This document shows, in pieces, positions 1-7,014 of a stretch of 24,894 nt of DNA. The notes beneath the pieces were generated by a model. It was not told where the DNA came from, ran no database searches, and worked only from the letters and a program-made list of their open reading frames with translations. The stretch covers positions 1 through 24,894 of the forward strand of contig JACZKP010000080.1 in NCBI GenBank assembly GCA_014860005.1, in the 5' to 3' direction. Position numbers and translations under genes: made by a program. Position 1 is the first letter of the stretch. Each line of letters opens with the position of its first letter. Source of the stretch: Verrucomicrobiota bacterium. Its GTDB lineage: Bacteria > Verrucomicrobiota > Verrucomicrobiae > Limisphaerales > UBA11358.

Positions 1-148
1 GCCGTTGGATTGATTGCCAGAATTATCCGGCCAGGAAAACATAGCCAAAAATCTCAACGCACTCCGCTGGGGATGCCCTCCGATTTCGAGGCAATCGGCG
101 CCTTTTTGTTCAACTCAGCCAGCCTGTGGGTTGGCTGTAGAAAATATT

Positions 149-178
149 TGTCCTTACCTCGCCTGCCTGTTCGTCGCA
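149..178 (+). promoter_or_regulatory. Putative ECF sigma promoter 1
   Basis: A TGTCCT hexamer (149-154) is followed after 17 nt by CGTC (172-175), which lies inside the 10-mer GTTCGTCGCA (169-178). The same arrangement, with the identical 10-mer, lies upstream of the VOC gene. The 10-mer ends 45 nt before the ATG at 223, giving a leader of about 40 nt. The spacing fits an ECF -35/-10 promoter. From memory, ECF42 sigma factors recognise a TGTC-type -35 and a CG(A/T)C -10, and an ECF42-like factor is encoded at 5587-6915. Recognition by that factor is inference. Confidence 0.5.
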
Positions 179-222
179 ATATTGAGCAAGCACAAAACTC
201 GACCAACAACGCAAAAAAAACT

Positions 223-624
223 ATGAGCACACAATCGAACAACGGATACCTGCTGATCTTCCGCAGCACGGACTGGTACACAGGCCTTTCACCCGAACAA
301 ATGCAACAAGTCGCCGACCACTGGATGGCGTGGTTCAATCGCCTGAAGGAGGAGGGTAAATGCGCCGGCGGCAACCCGCTTGAGCGCGATGGCAAAATTG
401 TTTCCGACAAAAGCCGCGTGGTGTCGGACGGCCCGTTTGCCGAATCCAAGGAAACCATCGGCGGCTACTTCCTGCTGACGGTTGGTACCATGGACGAAGC
501 CGTCGCCATCGCGCAGGAATGTCCCGGTTTGCCGTACGGCATCCGTGTGGAAGTGCGTCCGATTGCGGCGGAATGTCCCATGGTGCAGGCGGTGGAGGAA
601 CGGGAACGCCTGGCCCACGGGTAA
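223..624 (+). CDS. YCII-related (DGPF) domain protein
   Basis: This is a 133-residue cytosolic protein of the YCII/DGPF family. The diagnostic block is DGPFAESKETIGGYF, with DGPF at residues 69-72, followed by a VEVRPI strand near the C-terminus. Family members have a ferredoxin-like alpha+beta fold and no firm biochemical role; they are very often encoded next to ECF sigma factors with TPR tails, as here. The start is set at ATG 223 because family homology begins there. The open frame reaches back to base 10 but has no family resemblance upstream. There is no Shine-Dalgarno; the leader is A/C-rich. A paralogue with the same DGPFAESKETI block is encoded at 5154-5582, next to the sigma factor. 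This gene heads the cluster, behind a candidate ECF promoter. Confidence 0.88.
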   Translation: MSTQSNNGYLLIFRSTDWYTGLSPEQMQQVADHWMAWFNRLKEEGKCAGGNPLERDGKIVSDKSRVVSDGPFAESKETIGGYFLLTVGTMDEAVAIAQECPGLPYGIRVEVRPIAAECPMVQAVEERERLAHG

Positions 625-663
625 GCCACCATCAACCGTCAACTCTCAACCAAGAACAAGAAT

Positions 664-1026
664 ATGCCCAACTACGTAGATGGATTCGTGGTCCCGGTTC
701 CCAAGAAAAAGCTCCCCGCCTACATACGCATGGCAAAGAAGGCGAGCAAGATCTGGAAGGAATACGGCGCGCTCGACTACAAGGAATGTGTCGGTGATGA
801 CCTGAACATCAAGTTTTGCCTGCCCTTCCCCAAGGGCATCAGGTCCAAGCCCGGCGAAACGGTGGTGTTCTCCTACATCGTTTACAAGTCACGCGCCCAC
901 CGCGACGCCGTGAACGCCAAAGTGATGAAAGACCCGCGCATTGCCGGGATGTGCGATCCCAAGGACATGCCGTTTGATTGTAAGCGGATGCTTTACGGTG
1001 GGTTCAAGGCCATCGTGGAAATCTGA
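664..1026 (+). CDS. DUF1428 domain protein (YbaA-like)
   Basis: A 120-residue protein beginning MPNYVDGFVVPVPKKKL, the hallmark start of DUF1428, with the family features IWKEYGALDYKECVGDDL and a late DPKDMPFDCKRMLYGGF. It is full length for the family. DUF1428 has a dimeric alpha-beta barrel fold like YCII and has no established reaction. It lies 39 nt after the first YCII gene on the same strand, so the two are probably co-transcribed. The short gap is A/C-rich (CAACCGTCAACTCTCAACC) and lacks a clear Shine-Dalgarno. DUF1428, VOC and YCII proteins commonly travel together around ECF sigma genes. The family call is firm; the function is not known. Confidence 0.9.
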   Translation: MPNYVDGFVVPVPKKKLPAYIRMAKKASKIWKEYGALDYKECVGDDLNIKFCLPFPKGIRSKPGETVVFSYIVYKSRAHRDAVNAKVMKDPRIAGMCDPKDMPFDCKRMLYGGFKAIVEI

Positions 1027-1080
1027 GTTTGACCGGGTGCGGGGTCGCATTTCCTCCGGCTCAACCCCGTCCGGGAATTC

Positions 1081-1109
1081 TGTCCTGAGTCAGGCCGCCG
1101 TTCGTCGCA
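1081..1109 (+). promoter_or_regulatory. Putative ECF sigma promoter 2
   Basis: TGTCCT (1081-1086) is followed after 16 nt by CGTC (1103-1106) within GTTCGTCGCA (1100-1109). This is the same two-part element as at 149-178. The 10-mer ends 44 nt before the ATG at 1153, almost the same distance as at the first site. It lies in the 126-nt gap after the DUF1428 gene, so it would start a second transcript covering the VOC gene and the genes behind it. Assignment to the sigma factor at 5587-6915 is inference. Confidence 0.5.
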
Positions 1110-1152
1110 GAGATGAAACTGAACAACCATCAACCAACAAACTGAAAGAAAT

Positions 1153-1587
1153 ATGAGCACGAACCAAGACAATCGAGTCGTCCAAGCCTACTTGTTCTTC
1201 AACGGCAACTGTGAGCAAGCCGTCGAGTTCTATCGCAAAGCCCTCGGAGCGGAAGTCGAGATGACAATGCGCTTCAAGGAAAGTCCCGACGCGCCGCCGC
1301 CCGGCATGGTGCCGCCGAATTGGGGCGACAAAATCATGCACACCAGCTTTCGCGTGGGCCAGACGACGGTGATGGCTTCGGACGGGTGCGGTCCGGAGTC
1401 GAAGGGCTTCCAAGGCTTCTCGCTCTCGCTTGCGGTATTCACCGAAGCGGAAGCGGATCGCTATTTCAACGCGCTGGCGGATGGTGGCAAGGTCAACATG
1501 CCGTTGGGGAAAACCTTCTGGTCGCCGCGCTTTGGAATGTTGGAGGATAAGTTCGGCATCGGGTGGATGATCAACGTCATCGCGTGA
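1153..1587 (+). CDS. VOC family protein (PhnB-like)
   Basis: A 144-residue vicinal-oxygen-chelate fold protein of the PhnB/glyoxalase-like group. It shows the typical opening QAYLFFNGNCEQAVEFYRKAL, then GDKIMHTSFRVGQTTVMASD in the middle, and ends FGMLEDKFGIGWMINV, the usual PhnB finish. Some family members bind a divalent metal and act on small molecules; the substrate cannot be read from sequence. It is full length as a single domain. Starting at ATG 1153 follows an A/C-rich leader without a clear Shine-Dalgarno, behind the second candidate ECF promoter. Downstream is the remnant of an acetyltransferase. Such VOC proteins recur in DGPF/DUF1428/sigma clusters, so a shared stress or detoxification role is plausible but unproven. 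Confidence 0.9.
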   Translation: MSTNQDNRVVQAYLFFNGNCEQAVEFYRKALGAEVEMTMRFKESPDAPPPGMVPPNWGDKIMHTSFRVGQTTVMASDGCGPESKGFQGFSLSLAVFTEAEADRYFNALADGGKVNMPLGKTFWSPRFGMLEDKFGIGWMINVIA

Positions 1588-1610
1588 CGCGAAACTCTCC
1601 AAAAAAAGAT

Positions 1611-1757
1611 GCCGCCGCCTGGGCGAGGTCGCACGGTTGCACCGAACTTGCGGCGGATACCGAGATTGAGAGCGCGTTGAGTGCGGCGGCGCATCGCACG
1701 CTGAGTTTCAGCGAAGTGGATCGCATGGTTTGTTTCAAAAAAAGAGCTTTCACCCGC
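1611..1757 (+). pseudogene. GNAT acetyltransferase C-terminal remnant
   Basis: The frame contains AAAWARSHGCTELAADTEI, then a short stretch, then AAHRTLSFSEVDRMVCFKK. This matches the C-terminal third of GNAT acetyltransferases of the AAC(6')-like group, which typically read WARSQGC.ELASDTEL...AHRALGFEEVERIVCFRK. The acetyl-CoA-binding core (R/Q-x-x-G-x-G/A) and the whole N-terminal half, roughly 95 residues, are missing; the upstream DNA is the end of the VOC gene. No stop codon separates the fragment from the next gene: the frame runs on into the MORN protein at 1812. I read this as the scar of a deletion that fused the VOC end to an acetyltransferase tail. Whether a fused protein is made is unknown. 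Confidence 0.6.
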
Positions 1758-1811
1758 TCGCTCCACGCCTACGCTTTCGCCGTCCCCCGTAATCCGAGAA
1801 ACGACGAAGCG

Positions 1812-2213
1812 ATGACAGCAAACCAAAACAAACGCGACGCTCCTGGTCCTTTGAAAGACGGCGTGTGCCAAGAGCATTACAACGACGGCACGCTTGCCAG
1901 TGTCGGCAAGTATTGCAAAGGCGCGAAAGTCGGCACGTGGAAGTATTATCTGCGGAACGGACAATTGCGGGCCGTGGGCAAATTTGTCGGCGGCAAAATG
2001 TCCGGTCCGTGGAAGTGGTATCGCGAGAACGGCAAGCTTATGCAGACCGGTTCGTTCACTGAGGAAAAGAAGTCGGGCGTGTGGAAGCGTTACCATCCCA
2101 ACGGCGCGCTGTATGACCAAGGAAAGTTTTCCAATAACCAGAAAGTTGGCGAGTGGCGCGTGTATGACGCCAGAGGCAAACTGATCAAAACCGCCAAACA
2201 CAAATCGAAATAG
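1812..2213 (+). CDS. MORN/YwqK-type repeat protein
   Basis: A 133-residue protein built of about five tandem units of roughly 23 residues, each with the pattern G-x-W-K-x-Y-x-x-N-G-x-L (for example [36 protein letters not shown]). This is the MORN_2 repeat, often annotated as a YwqK-family antitoxin-like protein. There is no signal peptide and no catalytic motif; a binding or scaffold role is likely. No partner toxin is visible nearby, so a toxin-antitoxin role is not supported here. ATG 1812 is chosen because the sequence upstream in the same frame belongs to the acetyltransferase remnant. An in-frame upstream start would give a fusion. It ends 8 nt before the next gene, consistent with an operon. 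Confidence 0.8.
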   Translation: MTANQNKRDAPGPLKDGVCQEHYNDGTLASVGKYCKGAKVGTWKYYLRNGQLRAVGKFVGGKMSGPWKWYRENGKLMQTGSFTEEKKSGVWKRYHPNGALYDQGKFSNNQKVGEWRVYDARGKLIKTAKHKSK

Positions 2214-2221
2214 GAGAAACC

Positions 2222-3388
2222 ATGAGCAAAATCCGAGTCCTGGTTGGCACGAAGAAAGGCGCGTTCATCCTCACGGCGGATGGCAAGCGCCAGAATTGGG
2301 AGGTCAGCGGACCGCATTTCGCGGGCTGGGAGATGTATCATCTCAAAGGCTCGGCGGCGGAGCCGAATCGCATTTACGCGTCGCAATCGAGCGGGTGGTT
2401 CGGGCAGATCATCCAGCGCTCGGATGACGGCGGCAAGACGTGGAACACGCCCGGCAGCAGCGCGGAGGATTTGAAAGGGCCGGAGGGTTTTCCCAAAGGC
2501 GAGAGCAACAAGTTTGTGTATGAGGGCGGAGTCGGCAAACACATGTGGTATGACGGCACGCAGCATCCGTGGGAGTTCAAGCGCGTGTGGCATATCGAAC
2601 CGTCGTTGACCGATCCCGACACGGCTTATGCGGGCGTGGAGGACGCGGCGATTTTCAAAACGACCGACGGCGGCAAGTCGTGGCAGGAAATGGCGGGCTT
2701 GCGCAGTGCGAAGGGGCATCTCTGGCAACCGGGTGCGGGCGGCATGGCGGTGCACACAATCATCATTGATCCGAAGAATCCAAAGCGCATCTACATCGCG
2801 ATCTCGGCGGCGGGCGCGTTCCGCACAGAGGACGGCGGGCTGACGTGGAAGCCGATCAACAAGGGGCTGAAGTCGCAATTCGAGTTGCCCGATTCAGACG
2901 CGGAGGTCGGGCATTGCGTGCATCGCATCGCGCTGCATCCGTCGCGACCGGACGTGCTCTTTATGCAAAAGCACTGGGACATCATGCGCAGTGACAACTC
3001 CGGCGATCAGTGGACTGAGGTGAGCGGAAACCTGCCGACGGATTTTGGTTTCCCGATTGATGTCCACTTTCACGAGCCGGAAACAATCTTCGTCGTGCCG
3101 ATCACGAGTGATTCGTTGCATTACCCGCCGGATGGGAAGTTGCGCGTGTATCGCAGCAAGACGGGCGGCAATGAATGGGAGCCGCTCACGCGCGGTCTGC
3201 CGCAGCAGAATTGTTACGTGAACGTGCTGCGCGACGCGATGGCGGTGGATTCGCTGGATGATTGCGGCATCTATTTCGGCACGACAGGCGGCCAGGTTTA
3301 TTGTTCGCCCGATGGCGGGAATAGCTGGAAGGCCATTGCGGAACATCTGCCGGCGGTGTTGTCGGTGGAAGTGCAGACGTTGAGGTAA
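2222..3388 (+). CDS. BNR/Asp-box beta-propeller protein (sialidase-like fold)
   Basis: A 388-residue protein with at least five Asp-box (S/T-x-D-x-G-x-x-W) motifs at about residues 67-74, 147-154, 202-209, 257-264 and 362-369, and a degenerate one near 312-319. It belongs to the BNR/sortilin-like propeller group often labelled exo-alpha-sialidase. The sialidase arginine triad and catalytic Tyr/Glu were not identified, so enzymatic activity should not be assumed. There is no signal peptide (it starts [15 protein letters not shown]), which suggests a cytosolic location. AGGAGA at 2212-2217 overlaps the upstream TAG stop and supports ATG 2222. A MoaD/ThiS-like gene follows two genes later; I recall such pairings in other genomes, but this needs checking. 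Confidence 0.85.
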   Translation: MSKIRVLVGTKKGAFILTADGKRQNWEVSGPHFAGWEMYHLKGSAAEPNRIYASQSSGWFGQIIQRSDDGGKTWNTPGSSAEDLKGPEGFPKGESNKFVYEGGVGKHMWYDGTQHPWEFKRVWHIEPSLTDPDTAYAGVEDAAIFKTTDGGKSWQEMAGLRSAKGHLWQPGAGGMAVHTIIIDPKNPKRIYIAISAAGAFRTEDGGLTWKPINKGLKSQFELPDSDAEVGHCVHRIALHPSRPDVLFMQKHWDIMRSDNSGDQWTEVSGNLPTDFGFPIDVHFHEPETIFVVPITSDSLHYPPDGKLRVYRSKTGGNEWEPLTRGLPQQNCYVNVLRDAMAVDSLDDCGIYFGTTGGQVYCSPDGGNSWKAIAEHLPAVLSVEVQTLR

Positions 3389-3412
3389 TCGTAACGAAAG
3401 CTGAATTTCCGA

Positions 3413-3859
3413 GTGAGCAGTAGCATTTCACATTGGTTGGATGTTCGCGACAAACCTGCCTTCCTTCACCGGATGATGCATGAACTCGCAGGTAACGACG
3501 CTCTCATATCGCTCGAAGGCGATCTGTCGCGCTGTCGTTTCCCTGGTGACTTGGTGACTTCCCGCGACGAGACAATAAATCTGAAGCGCCAAACTCTCGT
3601 GCCAACGGAGGATTTCATCGTGCTGCGATTAACATCAGAAATGGTTGCTCCGATCTTCGAGCAGATTGCGTCCGCGGGCCTGACGTGCGCGATTGTGCAT
3701 GTCCAAATCGCACGGAAAGGTGTGACTGAATTGGGGGCGTACGACAATTTTCACCCGGAGTGTGTCGTAACCGGGTCAGGTGTCAGCACGACGCTGCTTG
3801 ATGAGTTGAAAGATAAGAGAATCATACGCGACTATCAAATCGCGGCTTCAAGTTCATAA
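3413..3859 (+). CDS. Hypothetical protein, no family recognised
   Basis: A 148-residue open frame starting at GTG 3413, 24 nt after the BNR gene and 4 nt before the MoaD-like gene, so it fits the operon. I do not recognise a family. It has no signal peptide or membrane segment and looks like a mixed alpha/beta cytosolic protein. The C-terminal part reads [21 protein letters not shown]. An internal ATG at 3473 ([11 protein letters not shown]) is a possible alternative start. By eye its base composition is somewhat more AT-rich than its neighbours, which could mean later acquisition; I did not compute this. Its place between the BNR and MoaD-like genes is the only functional clue. Confidence 0.65.
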   Translation: MSSSISHWLDVRDKPAFLHRMMHELAGNDALISLEGDLSRCRFPGDLVTSRDETINLKRQTLVPTEDFIVLRLTSEMVAPIFEQIASAGLTCAIVHVQIARKGVTELGAYDNFHPECVVTGSGVSTTLLDELKDKRIIRDYQIAASSS

Positions 3860-3863
3860 TTCA

Positions 3864-4163
3864 ATGATACGCATCGTCCTGCCATTTCATCTGCGTCAGC
3901 TCGCCCGCGTTGCAAACAGCGAGGTGACGTTGGAAGTCGCCGCACCGGTGACGGTTCGCGCAGTGCTGGATGCGCTGGAAGCAAAACATCCCGCGCTACG
4001 CGGAACAATTCGCGATCACGGCACGTTGAAACGCCGCCCGTTCATCCGCTTCTTCGCGTGCAAGGAAGATTTGTCGCTCGAATCGGCAGATACGCCCTTG
4101 CCCGCGGCGGTGATCAACGGCAGCGAGCCGTTCCTAGTCGTCGGCGCCATGGCGGGCGGATGA
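3864..4163 (+). CDS. MoaD/ThiS-family ubiquitin-like protein
   Basis: A 99-residue protein with the layout of the MoaD/ThiS beta-grasp family. It opens with strand [13 protein letters not shown], has the helix [16 protein letters not shown], and ends VVGAMAGG, giving the C-terminal Gly-Gly that sulfur carriers need for adenylation and thiocarboxylation. Classical MoaD and ThiS work with an E1-like enzyme (MoeB/ThiF) and with MoaE or ThiG. None of these is encoded in the window, so a role in molybdopterin or thiamin synthesis is not supported by context. It may be a dedicated sulfur carrier or a protein modifier for this cluster. ATG 3864 lies 4 nt after the previous stop. Confidence 0.82.
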   Translation: MIRIVLPFHLRQLARVANSEVTLEVAAPVTVRAVLDALEAKHPALRGTIRDHGTLKRRPFIRFFACKEDLSLESADTPLPAAVINGSEPFLVVGAMAGG

Positions 4164-4192
4164 ACCGTTTCCAACAGCAACCCAAACTAATT

Positions 4193-4582
4193 ATGAAAAA
4201 ATACCCGCCAATCATTGCCGGCATTATCCTCGGCCTGTTGTTCGTCATGTCCGCCGTGGTCGTATTGTTCAACCTCGTTAAAGCGCCGCCGCCGCCAGAA
4301 GGTTCGCCCGCCGCCCAGTTTTTTGCCGCCTTCGGCCCGACGGGTTACTTGACCTTCGTGAAAGTGTTTGAATTGGTGGGTGGCATCCTGGTTGCAATTC
4401 CGAAAACGCGCAACCTCGGCCTGTTGGTGTTGGGGCCGATCATTCTGAACATTCTGGCGTTCCATATCTTTGTTGCCGGTGGTTTCAAGGATTTGTTGAA
4501 CCCGATGCTTCTGATCATCGTTGCGCTCTCGCTGTACCTGCTCTGGGTCGGGCGAAAAAGCTTTGCCGGCCTGTTGAACTGA
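4193..4582 (+). CDS. DoxX-like small membrane protein
   Basis: A 129-residue protein with four hydrophobic segments: about residues 7-27 (IIAGIILGLLFVMSAVV), 53-70 (around FVKVFELVGGILVAI), 75-95 (LGLLVLGPIILNILAFHIF) and 102-120. The FVKVFELVGGILVAIPKTRNLGL stretch, followed by a hydrophobic LNILAFH segment, matches the DoxX/DoxD-like family of inner-membrane proteins. Members have been linked to redox or thiol stress in some bacteria, but no reaction can be assigned. ATG 4193 is preferred over the longer frame from 4058, which overlaps the MoaD-like gene. The leader is A/C-rich (CCAACAGCAACCCAAACTAA) with no Shine-Dalgarno. Confidence 0.75.
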   Translation: MKKYPPIIAGIILGLLFVMSAVVVLFNLVKAPPPPEGSPAAQFFAAFGPTGYLTFVKVFELVGGILVAIPKTRNLGLLVLGPIILNILAFHIFVAGGFKDLLNPMLLIIVALSLYLLWVGRKSFAGLLN

Positions 4583-4607
4583 AACCACCCACCTGAAAGG
4601 GAAAACC

Positions 4608-5147
4608 ATGCTCAAGAAAATCCTCCTTGGTCTCGCGGTCGTCATCATCGTGTTCCTTATCGTCGTCGCGCTGCAACCGTCCGAATATCGGGTGACGAGG
4701 TCGGTCACCATTGCCGCATCGCCGGAAGCGGTTTTTCCGCATGTGAACGAACTCAAGAAATGGGCCGCGTGGAATCCGTGGGAGAAAATTGATCCCAACA
4801 TGAAGCTGACCTACGAAGGGCCGGAAGCCGGAGTCGGCGCGAGTTATTCCTGGGTCGGCAACAACGAGGTGGGGGAAGGCAGGATGAGTATCACCGATAG
4901 CCGCCCGAACGAATCGGTGAAATTCAAACTCGAATTCTTCAAGCCGATGGCCGGCGTCAGTGACGCGGATTTCACGTTCAAGCCGCTGGGCAATCAAACC
5001 GAAGTGACGTGGGCCATGAGTGGCAGGAACAATTTCATCGCCAAGGCGTTGTGCCTGTTTATGAATATGGACAAAATGATCGGTGGCCAGTTTGAGAAAG
5101 GACTGGCGGATTTGAAGGCGGTTGCGGAAACCGAAGCGAAGAGGTAA
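4608..5147 (+). CDS. Membrane-anchored SRPBCC (polyketide cyclase-like) protein
   Basis: A 179-residue protein with a single N-terminal hydrophobic anchor (about residues 4-22, KILLGLAVVIIVFLIVVAL) followed by an SRPBCC/START-like domain. The domain begins YRVTRSVTIAASPEAVFPHVNELKKWAAWNPW, the classic opening of this family, and continues with the TYEGPEAGVGASYSWVG strand pair. The fold encloses a hydrophobic cavity and binds small lipophilic ligands; the ligand here is unknown. The anchor would place the domain on the outer face of the inner membrane. It lies 25 nt after the DoxX-like gene and 6 nt before the second YCII gene, so it is in the same transcript. GAAAGGG upstream may serve as ribosome binding site. 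Confidence 0.87.
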   Translation: MLKKILLGLAVVIIVFLIVVALQPSEYRVTRSVTIAASPEAVFPHVNELKKWAAWNPWEKIDPNMKLTYEGPEAGVGASYSWVGNNEVGEGRMSITDSRPNESVKFKLEFFKPMAGVSDADFTFKPLGNQTEVTWAMSGRNNFIAKALCLFMNMDKMIGGQFEKGLADLKAVAETEAKR

Positions 5148-5153
5148 CTGACC

Positions 5154-5582
5154 ATGAAAACGCCCACCCAGAAATCCGACTACCTGCTGCTGTTCCGCGG
5201 CAACACGTGGGAGAACGGGCTTGCGCCCGAAGAACTCAAGAAAGTAGTGACCGATTGGTATGCCTGGTATCAACGGCTCGCGGCGGAGGGCAAATGTCTG
5301 GGCGGACTCCCGCTACTGGACAAGGGCAAGCTCGTTTCCGGCAGGAAAGGGCGAACCGTAGCGGACGGGCCGTTTGCCGAATCGAAAGAGACGATTGCCG
5401 GATACTTTCATCTTCGCGTGGCAAATGAGGCGGAGGCGATTCAGATTGCGCAACAATGCCCGGGTTTGAACTACGACGGTTGCATCGTGGAAGTGCGACC
5501 GGTGGGCGAACAAAACGTGGCGCGAGTGGGCGACCTTGAGCACTTGGAGCAGCTCGCCAAGTCGGTTACCACCAAGGCTTGA
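5154..5582 (+). CDS. YCII-related (DGPF) domain protein, paralogue 2
   Basis: A 142-residue YCII/DGPF protein, paralogous to the one at 223-624. Shared blocks include a YLLLFR-like opening, EGKC(A/L)GG, DGPFAESKETI (DGPF at residues 71-74), AIAQECPGL/QIAQQCPGL and VEVRPV. The C-terminal tail (about 20 residues) differs. GAGGT at 5141-5145 supports ATG 5154. It lies directly before the sigma factor gene, with only 4 nt between them, and this tight DGPF-sigma pairing is the signature of ECF42-type loci. A role as partner or co-regulator of the sigma factor has been proposed on the basis of gene linkage, but no mechanism is established. Confidence 0.9.
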   Translation: MKTPTQKSDYLLLFRGNTWENGLAPEELKKVVTDWYAWYQRLAAEGKCLGGLPLLDKGKLVSGRKGRTVADGPFAESKETIAGYFHLRVANEAEAIQIAQQCPGLNYDGCIVEVRPVGEQNVARVGDLEHLEQLAKSVTTKA

Positions 5583-5586
5583 AACC

Positions 5587-6915
5587 GTGAGTCAGCGTTC
5601 AGCAACATCGTCCTCGCTGCCCGCCGCAAATGTTTCAGATGTTTCCCAGTTGACGGATCACCTGTTCCGTCATGAGGCGGGCAAACTCGTGTCCGTGCTC
5701 ACGGGCGTCTTCGGCATCGAACGATTGCAACTCGCGGAAGACGTCGTGCAGGAGGCGATGGTGCGCGCGTTGCAAACGTGGCCGTATTACGGCGTGCCGA
5801 AGAATCCGACCGCGTGGCTCACGCAAGCCGCGAAGAACCTCGCGCTGGATACGATTCGACGTGAGAGGACGTTTCAGGAAAAACAGCCGCAAATCATTGC
5901 CCTGATCGAACAGCACGCGGGCGACGCGAACGGCGTTGAATCGCCCAAGTTCGAGAGCGAGATCAAAGACGACCGGTTGCGGATGATGTTTGTGTGTTGT
6001 CACCCGCTGATTGCCGCCGAGGCGCAAATCGCGCTCGCGTTGAAAACCCTTTGCGGCTTCGGCCCGGCGGAGATTGCGAAGGCATTTCTCACCACCGAAG
6101 CGGCGATTGCCAAGCGACTGACTCGCGCGAAACAACGAATCCGCGAGGCGCGGATTGCTTTTGAACTTCCCGAAGGCGAAGAACTCGCGCGGCGCTTGGA
6201 CGGCGTGTTGCAATCGCTCTACCTGCTGTTCAACGAGGGTTACAAGGCGTCGAGCGGCGATTGGTTGATTCGCGAAGACCTCTGTCAGGAAGCCATCCGC
6301 CTCACCACATTGCTCGCCGAACATCCAGCCGGCAATCAACCGAAGACCCACGCGTTGCTCGCGTTGATGCTGTTGAACGCGGCACGGATTCCGTCGCGCG
6401 TGGACAGCGACGGCAATTTATTACGGTTGCAAGAGCAGGATCGCTCGTGCTGGGATCACCCACTGATTGCGCGGGGAATGTTTCATTTGGCGCACTCGGC
6501 GGCGGGCAACGAACTCAGCGAATACCATTTGCAGGCCGGCATTGCGGCGTGTCATTGCGCCGCGAAGGATTACCCTTCCACGGACTGGCGGCAAATTCTG
6601 GGGATGTATGATCGGCTGGTGGAGTTCGACGATTCGCCCGTCGTTGCCCTGAACCGCGCGGTGGCGGTGGCGGAAGTTCACGGACCGCAGGCGGGCATCG
6701 AAACCGTCAGCGCGATTCAGAATTTGCAATCCCTGGAATCGTATTACCTGTTGCACGCGGTGCTGGGAGAACTTGAACTTCGCCTGAACCATACGCGCGC
6801 CGCCGCCGGTCATTTCCGCAAGGCGCTGCAACTGGCAGAGATCAAATCGGAACTAGCGTTTCTCGCCAAACGACTCAAGGCCTGCGAAGTAGATGCGTTC
6901 GGCCAGAGTGCTTGA
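5587..6915 (+). CDS. ECF sigma factor with TPR-like tail (ECF42 type)
   Basis: A 442-residue sigma factor, about 2.5 times the length of a simple ECF sigma. Region 2 covers about residues 24-92 (LAEDVVQEAMVRALQTWP; PTAWLTQAAKNLALDTIRRER). Region 4 covers about 129-182 (MMFVCCHPLIAAEAQIAL; GFGPAEIAKAFLTTEAAIAKR). The DUF6596 segment follows (LYLLFNEGYKAS), and then a long helical, TPR-like C-terminus ending LFLAKRL-type helices. This is the ECF42 architecture, whose genes are typically linked to DGPF proteins, as here. No anti-sigma gene is visible; in this group the C-terminal extension is thought to take part in control. GTG 5587 is chosen 4 nt after the DGPF stop, since the longer frame from 5536 overlaps that gene. 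It probably drives its own cluster. Confidence 0.92.
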   Translation: MSQRSATSSSLPAANVSDVSQLTDHLFRHEAGKLVSVLTGVFGIERLQLAEDVVQEAMVRALQTWPYYGVPKNPTAWLTQAAKNLALDTIRRERTFQEKQPQIIALIEQHAGDANGVESPKFESEIKDDRLRMMFVCCHPLIAAEAQIALALKTLCGFGPAEIAKAFLTTEAAIAKRLTRAKQRIREARIAFELPEGEELARRLDGVLQSLYLLFNEGYKASSGDWLIREDLCQEAIRLTTLLAEHPAGNQPKTHALLALMLLNAARIPSRVDSDGNLLRLQEQDRSCWDHPLIARGMFHLAHSAAGNELSEYHLQAGIAACHCAAKDYPSTDWRQILGMYDRLVEFDDSPVVALNRAVAVAEVHGPQAGIETVSAIQNLQSLESYYLLHAVLGELELRLNHTRAAAGHFRKALQLAEIKSELAFLAKRLKACEVDAFGQSA

Positions 6916-7014
6916 TCTTGATCAACTGTGGCGGTCCGACTTGCCGGATCACACGCAGAAGCCGATTTGTGTTCACACTGTTCGCCGAGAAGCCTTTCGA
7001 TCGGGTTCGGAAAA

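Noticed and set aside
10..222. Upstream extension of the first YCII frame to base 10
   Set aside because: No family similarity before ATG 223, and a promoter-like element lies inside the extension.
1812..2213. YwqK-type protein as antitoxin of a toxin-antitoxin pair
   Set aside because: No toxin-like gene is adjacent; the label comes only from family naming of MORN_2 repeats.
3381..3387. TGAGGTA half site near the end of the BNR gene, and another at 9284-9290 in the kinase gene
   Set aside because: Single heptamers inside coding sequence without an inverted partner; about three such heptamers are expected by chance in this window.
3864..4163. Classical molybdopterin or thiamin role for the MoaD/ThiS-like gene
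   Set aside because: None of the partner genes (moaE, moeB, thiF, thiG) is present in the window.
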